Below are positions 33,315-41,694 of a stretch of 51,569 nucleotides of DNA, piece by piece. Under the pieces are notes generated by a model. That model made no database searches and had not been told where the DNA came from. It worked only from the letters and a program-made list of their open reading frames with translations. Each line of letters opens with the position of its first letter. Position 1 is the stretch's first letter. A program made the position numbers and the translations under genes. The stretch lies in assembly GCA_001603005.1 (NCBI GenBank), contig LVAJ01000019.1, positions 1 through 51,569 of the forward strand, read 5' to 3'. Source of the stretch: Clostridiales bacterium Firm_04 (GTDB lineage Bacteria; Bacillota; Clostridia; Oscillospirales; Ruminococcaceae).

Positions 33315-34154
33315 TCAGTTTCCGCCGGCGGACGCCTTTGCGATCCTGCCTTCTTTCAGGCACTCGCGAAGCTTGTCGGCATCATTCTGCTCCAGCGCTT
33401 CAAGGTACGGCTGGAGATTGTCGATCAGGATGCGTAGTTCATCCGCAAGATACTCCCGATTATCGAGCATCAGCTCCGTCCACATGTTCTCGTCAAGGCG
33501 CGCAACACGCGTCAGATCGCGGAAGCTTCCGGCAGAAAAACCGCGCCGCTTCTGTGCGGTCGGAGACTTGACATACGCGCCGGAAACGATGTGTGCGAGC
33601 TGCGATGTGTAGGCGATGATGCGGTCGTGTTCATCGGGATTTGTGAAGGTAAGATGCGCAAATCCGATGTCCGTGAAATAATTTTTCAGCATTTCGAGCG
33701 TCGGCAGATCGGTGTTTGCGTCGGGCGTCAGGATCATCGAAGCGCCGTCGAAAAGCGCGTCTGTCGCGTTGACAAAGCCGCCCTGTTCCTTGCCCGCCAT
33801 CGGGTGACCGCCGATGTATTTGAATCCGTTTGCCTGCGCAATATCCGCCATTTTTCCGACGACTGCGCGCTTGACGCCGCAGATATCGACCAGCGTACAT
33901 TTCGCTTTTCCGAGCATCGTTGCATGATCTTCTGTCCATTTGAGCGCCGCTCCGGGACGCAGTGCGACGAGCACGAGGTCGCAGGTTTCGAGCAGCTCGT
34001 TGGTCAGCGCTTTGTCCATTGCACCGGTCATGCGCGCGAACATCATGACCTCCTGATCGAGGTCGTAGCCGTAAACCGTGTGCAAAGTACGTGATTTCGT
34101 GGCTTTTGCGTATGATCCGCCGATCAGTCCCAAGCCGATAATTGCAATATTCAT
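33315..34154 (-). CDS. tyrA: Prephenate dehydrogenase
   Basis: 279 aa from ATG 34154; AAAGGGTGA stands 6 bases before it (ATG 34160 is closer and less likely). Oxidises prephenate to 4-hydroxyphenylpyruvate with NAD(P). Nucleotide motif IAIIGLGLIGGSYAKA at the N-terminus; ICGVKRAVV, GGHPMAGKEQGGF (prephenate His) and HDRIIAYTSQLAHIVS (catalytic His region) are the family marks, as is AGSFRDLTRVA. It lacks the ACT domain some homologues carry. Confidence 0.95.
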   Translation of the reverse strand: MNIAIIGLGLIGGSYAKATKSRTLHTVYGYDLDQEVMMFARMTGAMDKALTNELLETCDLVLVALRPGAALKWTEDHATMLGKAKCTLVDICGVKRAVVGKMADIAQANGFKYIGGHPMAGKEQGGFVNATDALFDGASMILTPDANTDLPTLEMLKNYFTDIGFAHLTFTNPDEHDRIIAYTSQLAHIVSGAYVKSPTAQKRRGFSAGSFRDLTRVARLDENMWTELMLDNREYLADELRILIDNLQPYLEALEQNDADKLRECLKEGRIAKASAGGN

Positions 34155-34168
34155 GTTCATTCACCCTT

Positions 34169-35014
34169 TCATTGTTCCGTATCCGGATGCAGTCCTGTGA
34201 GCTCGATGAATGCTTCCGCGTCGTATTCCGGAATCAGCAGGTAAAAATCTCCTCTTGCATCCGCAATTTCAATCTGAACACAGTGCGCAAAAAATGTTCC
34301 GAACTGATTGACTGTGATCTTATATTTTTTGTAGGATCTTGCGTTGTACGGCTCTGCTTTGTGCCACCCTGCAAAGCTCATGCGCTTTGTCCTGTGTACG
34401 CCGCGCAGCGCACTGCAAGGGATCTCCCATACAGCATCTGTGCTCGCCAGAAACAGGCTGCCGTCCTGCACAAAGGCGTAGAGGTCGAGGTTCAGATACT
34501 CGTTGAAGCCGTCAAAGCTTTTGTGTTTCGGGACGCCGTTTTTCATTACAAATCGCTCACCGAGCACATCCAGATCCATTGCCGAATCCGGAATCCCAAG
34601 CTGTTCCCGCACGTTCCGGAGCAGCGCCTCCGCACGCTCGTTGAGCGCTTTTGTTTCCGGCGCATCGGCTGTCTGTTTTTGCAGTTTCTTCTCATAAATC
34701 CATAGCGCGATCCAGATGATGAAGCAGATGCCGCATATCCAAAACAGCCACGGAACACGCCGGTACCCCTCAGCAAAGCTGCCTGCGGATATCATCCCGC
34801 AGAGCGGAATCGCCCAGCCGAACAGGCAGACTGCTTTGAGCAGTCCCAGCGGCGCAGGCAGACTGCTTTTGCGTTCCGCTTCGGCAAATTGTTCGCAATA
34901 TGCTTCTATTTCCGCGTCCTGTCCGGCATCTGTACGCCGGACAATAAACGATTCTCCGACCGGTTTGCCGTTTTCCGCGCCGTCAGTGATATCCGTGCCG
35001 AATAGATTTTTCAT
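34169..35014 (-). CDS. Two-helix membrane protein in the aro operon, unknown
   Basis: 281 aa. Residues 1-50 are polar and acidic. Two membrane helices at about 56-76 (LGLLKAVCLFGWAIPLCGMI) and 88-108 (WLFWICGICFIIWIALWIY). A coiled-coil-like segment (KKLQKQTADAPETKALNERA) leads into a C-terminal cytoplasmic beta-rich domain (about 140-281: FVMKNGVPKHKSFDGFNEYL, EIPCSALRGVHRTKRMSF, ARGDFYLLIPEYDAEAF) that recalls PH-like membrane-protein domains. No enzyme motif. Cotranscribed with tyrA (14 bases apart). Its role in an aromatic operon is unclear; transport or membrane sensing are only guesses. Confidence 0.7.
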   Translation of the reverse strand: MKNLFGTDITDGAENGKPVGESFIVRRTDAGQDAEIEAYCEQFAEAERKSSLPAPLGLLKAVCLFGWAIPLCGMISAGSFAEGYRRVPWLFWICGICFIIWIALWIYEKKLQKQTADAPETKALNERAEALLRNVREQLGIPDSAMDLDVLGERFVMKNGVPKHKSFDGFNEYLNLDLYAFVQDGSLFLASTDAVWEIPCSALRGVHRTKRMSFAGWHKAEPYNARSYKKYKITVNQFGTFFAHCVQIEIADARGDFYLLIPEYDAEAFIELTGLHPDTEQ

Positions 35015-35040
35015 ATCATCATCCTTTATGATGCGGGTGA

Positions 35041-35814
35041 TTATCTGTCTGCATTCATTGCTGCAATTTTATCCGAACTGCAAATCTGCATTTCCGTCCA
35101 TGCCGGACGGAATCCGGATCGGATCGCATTGCGTGCCGAGGGCAGATTGCACCACGCGCAGCAATAGAACGGCACTTTATCCCGTTTGAGGATCTCGGCT
35201 GCGAGCGTACTTGTGACGGCTGCCGCGATGCCTTTTCTGCGGTAGTCCGGCAGCACATCGACGCCGATCTGCCACATGTCTTTGCAGTCCGCCGAGCATC
35301 CCGCAAAGCCGACAAGCCTTTCACCGTCATAGGCGCCGACACCCAAAACGTCCAGTTCTGCGCGCTTTTTGCAGAGCGCATTTGACCACTCAGGCAGATA
35401 AAGCCCCGCAAAATCCTTTTGCGTCATTATGCGCATGTCATATGCACAGTCCGGCGGTTTCAGCGCGCCGAGGTCGGGCAGCCAGTATTCCGCCGTCATG
35501 CCGATGCCGTAACCGAGCGGCTTCAGCGCTTCATGCAGCACATGCATATGCGGCGGCTCAAAGGTATGCACGAGCGGATATTTCGTCAGATAGTCCTGTA
35601 CGATCTTGCGCAGCTCCGGCGACACAGATGCGACAATGTTGCTGCCGTAGCTGACAAAATACGCCGCATACGGCTGTGTCAGATATTTCCGTGCATCCGG
35701 TGAAATACCGGACGTAACGATGACCGGTTCTTTCCGCGCAAAATCGTCCGGCGTACAGCCTAGGTCAATTGCCGACTGCTGCATTGCAATCGCAAGAATA
35801 TTCTGATTTGTCAT
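35041..35814 (-). CDS. GNAT-family acetyltransferase
   Basis: 257 aa from ATG 35814; a GTG four codons earlier is an alternative, and neither has a strong binding site. The C-terminal half is a GNAT fold with the acetyl-CoA loop WQIGVDVLPDYRRKGIAAAV, then ILKRDKVPFYCCAWCNLPSARNAI and GFRPAWTEMQI. The N-terminal half (about 1-120) is a divergent second lobe, as in FR47-like or GCN5-like proteins. It is the second gene of the aro operon, 17 bases after aroF. Substrate unknown. Confidence 0.8.
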   Translation of the reverse strand: MTNQNILAIAMQQSAIDLGCTPDDFARKEPVIVTSGISPDARKYLTQPYAAYFVSYGSNIVASVSPELRKIVQDYLTKYPLVHTFEPPHMHVLHEALKPLGYGIGMTAEYWLPDLGALKPPDCAYDMRIMTQKDFAGLYLPEWSNALCKKRAELDVLGVGAYDGERLVGFAGCSADCKDMWQIGVDVLPDYRRKGIAAAVTSTLAAEILKRDKVPFYCCAWCNLPSARNAIRSGFRPAWTEMQICSSDKIAAMNADR

Positions 35815-35831
35815 TCCATATCTCACACGTC

Positions 35832-36839
35832 TCAGTTCTCCTGCATGAAGCTGTGCAGCCCGTGCAGCTTCTTTGCGAGCGCATCGAATGCGTCCGGCTT
35901 GATCGACTGCGGGCCGTCACAGACCGCGTGCTCCGGATCATTGTGTACTTCGATGATCAGTCCGTCCGCGCCCGCCGCGACTGCCGCCGGTGCGATCTTC
36001 GGCACCATCCATGCCTTGCCGCAGGCGTGCGACGGATCGACAATGACCGGCAGATGCGTCAGATGTTTGAGCACGGTGACCGCCCCGATATCGAGCGTAT
36101 TGCGCGTGTAGGTCTCGAACGTGCGGATGCCGCGCTCGCAGAGAATGACGTTGTGGTTGCCGCCGGACATGATATATTCCGCGCTCATGAGCCATTCCTC
36201 ATAGGTTGCGGAGAGCCCGCGCTTGAGCAGCACCGGCTTGTCCTGATGACCGAGCTCTTTGAGCAGCGAAAAATTCTGCATATTCCGCGCGCCGACCTGA
36301 ATGATATCCACATCCTTGAACGCCGGCAGATGCTCCGCGTCCATGATCTCGGTGACGATCGGCAGTCCGGTTTCCGCGCGGGCGATTTTCAGCAGCTCGA
36401 TGCCCTCGACGCCCATGCCCTGAAATGAATAGGGCGAAGTGCGCGGCTTGAATGCGCCGCCGCGGAGCACAGTCGCGCCGCTCGCCTTGACCTGCTTTGC
36501 GATCGCGACGATCTGTTCCTCGCTCTCGACGGAGCAGGGCCCCGCCATGAGCGTGAGCGATCCCCCGCCGATCACAGCATCGCGCACGCGGATGACGGTC
36601 GGTTCGGGATGAAACTTGCGGTTTGCCTGTTTATAGGGCTCCTGCACGCGCTTGACGTCCTCGACGATTTCGAGCGCGGAGATGAGGTCGGGATCAATCG
36701 CCGCGGTATCGCCGACGAGACCGAGGATCGTGTGCGAGGTGCCGACGCTCTTGTTGACGTCGATGTGCTTTTCTTCGAGCCACGCGATCAGGCTTTCGAG
36801 CTGTGCCTGATTCGGATTTTGTTTGAGAACAACGATCAT
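35832..36839 (-). CDS. aroF: DAHP synthase (class I-beta, with N-terminal regulatory domain)
   Basis: 335 aa, GAAAGGA 9 bases before ATG. Commits PEP and erythrose-4-phosphate to aromatic synthesis. Residues 1-70 are the ferredoxin-like regulatory domain (MIVVLKQNPNQAQLESLIAW), which in relatives binds Tyr or Phe and shuts the barrel. Residues 85-330 are the barrel: MAGPCSVESEEQI (PEP, metal Cys), LRGGAFKPRTSPYSFQGMG, VGARNMQNF, KRGLSATYEEWLMSAEYI, and VDPSHACGKAWMV. First gene of the operon; its ribosome binding site lies 25 bases beyond the attenuator T run. Confidence 0.97.
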   Translation of the reverse strand: MIVVLKQNPNQAQLESLIAWLEEKHIDVNKSVGTSHTILGLVGDTAAIDPDLISALEIVEDVKRVQEPYKQANRKFHPEPTVIRVRDAVIGGGSLTLMAGPCSVESEEQIVAIAKQVKASGATVLRGGAFKPRTSPYSFQGMGVEGIELLKIARAETGLPIVTEIMDAEHLPAFKDVDIIQVGARNMQNFSLLKELGHQDKPVLLKRGLSATYEEWLMSAEYIMSGGNHNVILCERGIRTFETYTRNTLDIGAVTVLKHLTHLPVIVDPSHACGKAWMVPKIAPAAVAAGADGLIIEVHNDPEHAVCDGPQSIKPDAFDALAKKLHGLHSFMQEN

Positions 36840-36860
36840 GGTGCATTATCCTTTCATAAC

Positions 36861-36896
36861 AAAAAAGCGCTCACAGCCGGCGGGCTGCAAGCGCTC
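36861..36896 (-). terminator. Attenuator-type terminator before aroF
   Basis: On the minus strand AGCGCT-TG-CAGCC pairs with GGCTG-TG-AGCGCT around CGCC, followed by TTTTTTG. It lies between the leader ORF stop and aroF, so full-length transcription must pass it. A GGCTG inside the end of the leader ORF (GCGGCTGAGC) could pair with the CAGCC arm instead. Confidence 0.85.
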
Positions 36897-36941
36897 TGCG
36901 TTCATCATACGGAAGCTGCGGGAATCCGCGAAACCGCCTGA

Positions 36942-37055
36942 TTATGCAATGCGATCGTGCTCAGCCGCACCGAATCTGACCTTGCCGTAATAATAGCCGG
37001 TAAAGCCGTAAAATCGGTATTCAGCTGCAAAAAACACGATCTTGCTGCAATTCAT
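36942..37055 (-). CDS. Phe/Tyr-rich leader peptide of the aro operon
   Basis: 37 codons from ATG 37055, with GGGAG 11 bases upstream, inside the transcript that starts near 37085. Residues 8-28 hold five Phe and five Tyr: VFFAAEYRFYGFTGYYYGK, then VRF. This is about half of 21 residues. The ORF ends 46 bases before an intrinsic terminator that precedes aroF. This is the classical layout of amino-acid attenuation (as in trp and pheA leaders): a ribosome held up for lack of charged Tyr- or Phe-tRNA would stop the terminator from folding. The layout is visible; the switching is inferred. Confidence 0.82.
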   Translation of the reverse strand: MNCSKIVFFAAEYRFYGFTGYYYGKVRFGAAEHDRIA

Positions 37056-37091
37056 GGCGATTGCGCTCCCTTTCTTCCGGAATATGCTATC

Positions 37092-37120
37092 ATTATAGCA
37101 CAAAAATACGGGAAATGCAA
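37092..37120 (-). promoter_or_regulatory. Promoter of the aro operon
   Basis: Minus strand: TTGCAT, 17 bases ending in TGC, TATAAT. Leader RNA to aroF about 245 bases. Confidence 0.88.
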
Positions 37121-37170
37121 TAGGCAAACTGCACAAAGTTTTAACGCGTTAAAGCTTTTATGTCTTAAAA

Positions 37171-37389
37171 TTATTTGTAGGGTTTTTTATTGTCTGTCAG
37201 ACCGAGCAGGTAGTCGGTACTGGTGCCGTAATACTGCGCAAGCTTGATGATGACCTCGACCGGAACGATGCGCAGACCGCGCTCATACTTGGAATAGAGC
37301 GACTGGTCGCAGTAGAGGTATTCGCAGATTTCCTTTTGGGTTTTGTCGTGATCCTCGCGGAGATCACGGATGCGCGGAAAGAACAGCAT
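37171..37389 (-). CDS. Small XRE-family helix-turn-helix regulator
   Basis: 72 aa from ATG 37389, with AAAAGGGGA upstream. Residues 5-62 are a Cro/C1-type fold: RIRDLREDHDKTQKEICEYL, CDQSLYSKYERGLRIVPVEV, IIKLAQYYGTSTDYLLGL. Nearly the whole protein is the DNA-binding domain. TATAAT at 37451-37456 (minus strand) may be its -10 box, but the -35 is poor. It ends 50 bases before the aro promoter and points the same way. It could act on aro, but no operator is obvious, and orphan regulators of this kind are common. Confidence 0.82.
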   Translation of the reverse strand: MLFFPRIRDLREDHDKTQKEICEYLYCDQSLYSKYERGLRIVPVEVIIKLAQYYGTSTDYLLGLTDNKKPYK

Positions 37390-37459
37390 AGTATATAGTC
37401 CCCTTTTCGATATGGATGCATAGAGTTTGACAGATGGATTTCCCATATTCATTATAGCG

Positions 37460-37745
37460 ACATTTTGCGTACTTTTCGTCGAAAATGGACGATTTGGCAT
37501 GCTGCACAGAAATCAGCACATATCTGTCACGCTTTTGGATGCGAAAGGGCTGTGCGGCATGCAGAAACAGGACTGAAAGGTTACAATATTATTACGATTC
37601 TATTACAATTCGGTACTTCTTGCATGAAAGCCTGCAAAATTTTGCGGCTTGCGCACGATTTGCAGAGGGTGAACATCGGGGATATCTACGGGGAAGCATG
37701 CGCGGCGCTGTCGCAGATTGTTCTTGATATTGTGTCCGACGTTTC
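37460..37745. other. Intergenic stretch without a recognisable gene
   Basis: Contains TTTTCGTCGAAAA, a short palindrome at about 37473, and a low-complexity TTACAATATTATTACGATTC run. Open frames here lack binding sites. Confidence 0.45.
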
Positions 37746-37992
37746 ATTTGACTTGGCGCGGTTGCCGATCACTTTTCACTATTCATTCTTCACGATTCAC
37801 TTTTTATTTATACAGCGCTTTCGTTTGTGGGCTTTATCCTTTTGTCCGATGTATGATTTGACTGGGCGCGGGGCGCGGGTGCGAGAGACAACCACAAGAG
37901 AGAGGGGAAGTCGTCGCTGCGCTCCGGTCTCCCCCTCTCTCTTAAGGTTTTCTCTCGCGCTCTCTTTCCTTATTTCTCACCCTCTCTGAATG
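37746..37992 (-). repeat. Family A long-hairpin repeat, copy A3
   Basis: Inverted relative to A1. The inner stem here is AAGAGAGAGGGG with CCCCTCTCTCTT, fully paired, where A1 has TAGGGAGAGGG with CCCTTTCCCTA: both sides changed while pairing was kept. TTCACTATTCATTCTTCACG short repeats flank it at 37776. Confidence 0.78.
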
Positions 37993-38084
37993 CGCGCCAC
38001 AGTCGTTGTTTGTTCTTTGGGGGTTAGCGTCCTTGTGCGCTTTCGCCGTGCGCGTCCGCCTGCGTATGCTCCCGATGTGTTCTT

Positions 38085-38250
38085 TTCACTTTTCGCTATT
38101 CATTCTTCACGATTCATCATTCACTTTTTCCGCTGGGAGCAGTCACGCCGCAGAAGCCGCGAATAGCGGCGTGTGCTGCGATTGTTGGGAGAGCCACGCT
38201 TCCGCACTCCGGAGGGAAATGCCCGCGGGGGCTCCCCGCCTATCTCTGTT
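38085..38250 (+). repeat. Solitary downstream module of the R element
   Basis: After TTCAC-type short repeats (38087-38130), 38130-38250 matches the R5 downstream module: GCTGGGAGCAGTCACG, CGGAGGGAAATGCC and GGGGCTCCCCGCC are shared. The hairpin module is absent, so the two parts can move or be lost independently. Confidence 0.78.
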
Positions 38251-38311
38251 TTTTACGAAATGTGGTTGCGGAGCGGGCGGCATTTTTTCGTATTGCCCAT
38301 GCCGGATTCTA

Positions 38312-38340
38312 TTGCAAAAATCGGAAAAATAGTGTATAAT
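38312..38340 (+). promoter_or_regulatory. Promoter of the pgk unit
   Basis: TTGCAA, 17 bases, TATAAT. Confidence 0.87.
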
Positions 38341-38417
38341 AGGAAAGAATGCGGATGCCCCGATGCGGGCAGGCGCATATCTCAATCCCAACTCTCATGT
38401 GAAAGGAAGTTTTTATC

Positions 38418-39647
38418 ATGGCTGGACTGAATAAGGTTACAGTAGACGACATTCAGGCAAAGGGCAAGAAGATCCTTGTTCGCTGCGACTTCAATGTGCC
38501 GCTCAAGGACGGCGAGATCACCAACGACAACCGCATCACCGCGGCTCTGCCGACCATCAAGAAGCTGCTCTCTGACGGCGGCAAGGTCGTGCTCTGCTCC
38601 CACCTCGGCAAGCCGAAGAACGGTCCGGAAGCAAAGTTCTCCCTCGCACCGGTCGCAAAGCGCCTTGCAGAGCTCCTGCCGGAGACAAAGGTCGTCTTCG
38701 CTGCTGATGACACCGTCGTTGGCGAGAACGCAAAGGCTGCTGTCGCTGCAATGAAGGACGGCGAGATCGTTCTGCTCGAGAACACCCGTTTCCGCGGCGC
38801 AGAGGAGACCAAGGAAGCACAGTATGACGGCTTCTCCAAGGAGCTCGCAGATCTCGTGGACGGTCAGGTCTTCGTCATGGATGCATTCGGTTCTTCGCAC
38901 CGCGCACATGCTTCGACCGTCGGTGTCGCACGCTTCGTCAAGGAGACCGCAGTCGGCTATCTGATGCAGAAGGAGATCCAGTATCTCGGCAATGCAGTTG
39001 AGGATCCGCAGCGTCCGTTCGTTGCAATTCTCGGCGGCGCAAAGGTCGCTGACAAGCTGAACGTCATCTCCAACCTGCTCGAAAAGTGCGATACGCTGAT
39101 CATCGGCGGCGGCATGGCTTATACGTTCATCAAGGCACAGGGCGGCGAGATCGGCAAGTCCCTCGTCGATGACGAGAAGCTCGATTACTGCAAGGAGATG
39201 CTCGCAAAGGCTGAAAAGCTCGGCAAGAAGATCCTGCTGCCGGTCGATACCGCGATCGCTGACGCATTCCCGGATCCGATCGACGCTGAGATCGAGGTCG
39301 AGTTCGTCGAGGCAGGCAAGATCCCGGCTGACAAGATGGGACTGGATATCGGCCCGAAGACGGCTGCGCTGTTCGCAGATGCAGCAAAGTCTGCAAAGAC
39401 TGTTGTCTGGAACGGTCCGATGGGCGTGTTCGAGAACCCGACGCTGAAGAAGGGTACCGTTTCAGTCTGCGAAGCACTCGCAGCAGCAGATGCAACCACG
39501 ATCATCGGCGGCGGCGACTCCGCAACGGCTGCGATCCAGCTCGGCTTTGCGGATAAGATGAGCCACATCTCCACCGGCGGCGGCGCTTCTCTCGAATACC
39601 TCGAGGGCAAGGTTCTGCCGGGTGTTGCTGCGATCGCAGAGAAATAA
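38418..39647 (+). CDS. pgk: Phosphoglycerate kinase
   Basis: 409 aa, GAAAGGAAG 8 bases before ATG. Makes ATP from 1,3-bisphosphoglycerate and ADP. Signatures: [14 protein letters not shown] and DNRIT for the phosphoglycerate side, [41 protein letters not shown], and the nucleotide loop [11 protein letters not shown] with GGGDSATA near the end. Codon use is strongly biased to a few C- or G-ending codons, as in highly expressed genes. First of a glycolytic cluster with tpiA and gpmI. A GGCGGAT/ATCCGCC hairpin without a T run follows the stop. Confidence 0.98.
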   Translation: MAGLNKVTVDDIQAKGKKILVRCDFNVPLKDGEITNDNRITAALPTIKKLLSDGGKVVLCSHLGKPKNGPEAKFSLAPVAKRLAELLPETKVVFAADDTVVGENAKAAVAAMKDGEIVLLENTRFRGAEETKEAQYDGFSKELADLVDGQVFVMDAFGSSHRAHASTVGVARFVKETAVGYLMQKEIQYLGNAVEDPQRPFVAILGGAKVADKLNVISNLLEKCDTLIIGGGMAYTFIKAQGGEIGKSLVDDEKLDYCKEMLAKAEKLGKKILLPVDTAIADAFPDPIDAEIEVEFVEAGKIPADKMGLDIGPKTAALFADAAKSAKTVVWNGPMGVFENPTLKKGTVSVCEALAAADATTIIGGGDSATAAIQLGFADKMSHISTGGGASLEYLEGKVLPGVAAIAEK

Positions 39648-39733
39648 TTTTTGACATGATTTACGGTTTTGGGCGGATCTTCACATCCGCCTGAAACTGT
39701 ATTCACGGGTGCTTTGAAAAAGGGGGAAGTACT

Positions 39734-40573
39734 GTGAAATACGCTGTCAAAGTCGCCTATACGCTGCGAAAACTGCTGATTTCGGCACTGGGCGCATCGC
39801 TGCTGCTCGGCGTGCTGATCGGCTTTCTGAGCAGCAGGGACGGCGGCTCATTCGTGAAGCCGTTTCTCTGCGCGCTGATCGCCTATCTCATTCTTTCGCT
39901 GGCGCTGATTTTCCTGATCGCATCGACGCTCAAAAAAGAGGAGCCGCTCCAGAAGATCCTCGCGGAAAAAGGCTACGGCGATGACTATTTGCAGGAATTT
40001 GACCGCATTTATCCCGCACAGACAACATCGAACAAGCTGCGCAAAGCCGACGTGCTCAATACGATGCAGCGCTATGCCGAAGCGGAGCAGCTGCTCGCGA
40101 CGATCCCGACGGTCGGCTTGAGCGATGACCGCAAAATGGAATACCACAACTGCCGTCTGGATCTGTTCCTCGGCTCGCACCGCATTCAGGAAGCGATGCA
40201 GGAGCTCGCAAACTGCCGGAAGTTCATGGATATCTATGCGAATGCGCATCCGGAGCGCGGCGTCGCCTACGGGCTGAATGCCGGCGTGATCCTTGCGGCA
40301 GCAGGCGATTACGAGGGCTCGGAGCATTACATCAAGGCGGCGGAGCATACTCTGGAAGGCATGAAGGAGCAGTCGCCGGTGCTGGCGATGATCGCGCGCA
40401 CCATGCAGCTCTATGCGCTCGGCTTTGACCGGCAGGCAGAGGAGCAGGCGGCGAAAACGCGGCAGGAGATCGAAACCAGCCCGATCCTTTCCGAGGAATG
40501 GCAGAAGCAGCATATGCGCAGTCTGCTCGCACGGGCAGCGGAACTTGCACCGCAGAATACGACAAAGGAGTAA
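39734..40573 (+). CDS. Membrane protein with TPR-like helical repeats, first of a pair
   Basis: 279 aa from GTG 39734 with GGGGGAAG upstream. Two membrane helices, about 13-31 (LISALGASLLLGVLIGF) and 42-64 (FLCALIAYLILSLALIFLIA). The rest (about 70-279) is helical repeats of TPR kind: NTMQRYAEAEQLLATIP, HRIQEAMQELANCRK, NAGVILAAAGDYEGSEHYIK. Together with the next gene it lies between pgk and tpiA on the same strand. TPR proteins act as scaffolds; no enzyme motif. The next gene starts five bases after its stop and has the same design, so the two may form a complex. Confidence 0.75.
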   Translation: MKYAVKVAYTLRKLLISALGASLLLGVLIGFLSSRDGGSFVKPFLCALIAYLILSLALIFLIASTLKKEEPLQKILAEKGYGDDYLQEFDRIYPAQTTSNKLRKADVLNTMQRYAEAEQLLATIPTVGLSDDRKMEYHNCRLDLFLGSHRIQEAMQELANCRKFMDIYANAHPERGVAYGLNAGVILAAAGDYEGSEHYIKAAEHTLEGMKEQSPVLAMIARTMQLYALGFDRQAEEQAAKTRQEIETSPILSEEWQKQHMRSLLARAAELAPQNTTKE

Positions 40574-40577
40574 CGCT

Positions 40578-41612
40578 ATGCGCGTCTTACCGGAGCACAA
40601 TCCAAAACCTGTCATGATCACAGCGATCGTTGTTTTTGCCCTGTTTATGGTATGCGGTGTGGGCTATTCCGGCAATCTCGCGTTTCAGTACGGAAAGCCT
40701 TTTCTGCCGCTGATGATCTTCTTTACGCTGCTTGCGGTCGGCGCTGTATTCGCAGTGCTCTGGACATGGCATTTTCTTGCACAGGCAGCGCATAAGGCGT
40801 CGTTCAAAAAGGCGGAGCTGGATTTCCGGCAGGGCGGATATACCCGCGATCTTGCCGGTACATTTCTCGCAGCGCCTTATCCGACCGATGAGGAGCGCGT
40901 CATCAATGCCTATCTGCTCTCGGCTGCGGAAAGCTATAAGGAAGCCGAGACTGCATTGCAGCTGGTAGATCGTTCCGAACTTTCCGTCCGGACAATGGCA
41001 ATGCTGCAAACGACGTATCTGCGCATTTACAGCATGACCGGCAGACAGGAGAAGGTCAAGCGCCTGCTGGAAAATGTCCGTGAGAAGAATGATGCAGCCT
41101 ATGAGATGAACGCGGATCTGAACGGCACATTTCTGCCGTATCTGGATGACGCACTGGACTATTATCTCATCACGGCGATGTATTTTCTGCAGCGGGGCGA
41201 TCAGGCGTCTGCTGCTCCGTACATGAAGAATCTGATGTTCCAGATCTCCAAGCATGACGAGGCGGACCGCGTGCTGTTCCCGAAGATCGTCGATCTCTGT
41301 GTGCTTTATGCGACGTCGAATTTTCAGGATGCGCATACGCTTGAAAACGACCTGAAAGGCGAGATCGGCAATTTCAGCGGATCGCTTTCGCAGCCGCATA
41401 AGACGGAACTGCTCCGCAGGATCGAACAGGCGCGCATCTATTCGCCGTTCCTCGATCCGCAGGCGCAGAGCGAGCTGAAACTGCACTATACAAATGAGAA
41501 CGCAGCTGAGATTCCGGTCCATGCGGATCATCTGACAGAACGCCGGCTCCCGACAGAAGCGGAGCTGAGCGGTGCGCCGAAGCCTGAGAATTTCGGGCTG
41601 GATCTGTTCTGA
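40578..41612 (+). CDS. Membrane protein with TPR-like helical repeats, second of a pair
   Basis: 344 aa from ATG 40578; AAAGGAG overlaps the previous stop. Same plan as its neighbour: two membrane helices (about 12-34, VMITAIVVFALFMVCGVGY; 43-66, LPLMIFFTLLAVGAVFAVLW), then TPR-like repeats (ESYKEAETALQLVDRSELS, MTGRQEKVKRLLENV, YFLQRGDQASAAPYMKNL). The C-terminal 60 residues are polar. Sequence similarity to the first protein is slight but the layout matches, so an old duplication is possible. Unknown function. Confidence 0.75.
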   Translation: MRVLPEHNPKPVMITAIVVFALFMVCGVGYSGNLAFQYGKPFLPLMIFFTLLAVGAVFAVLWTWHFLAQAAHKASFKKAELDFRQGGYTRDLAGTFLAAPYPTDEERVINAYLLSAAESYKEAETALQLVDRSELSVRTMAMLQTTYLRIYSMTGRQEKVKRLLENVREKNDAAYEMNADLNGTFLPYLDDALDYYLITAMYFLQRGDQASAAPYMKNLMFQISKHDEADRVLFPKIVDLCVLYATSNFQDAHTLENDLKGEIGNFSGSLSQPHKTELLRRIEQARIYSPFLDPQAQSELKLHYTNENAAEIPVHADHLTERRLPTEAELSGAPKPENFGLDLF

Positions 41613-41694
41613 ACCGGAAACGACATCCGCAATATCATTGCAAATCAACCGGTTCTGACCGGTAAACATACTGATTTGAAAAGGAGTTTTTATC

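Noticed and set aside
36840..37090. T-box in the aro leader
   Set aside because: No conserved T-box sequence or specifier-stem layout; the leader has a translated Phe/Tyr ORF instead.
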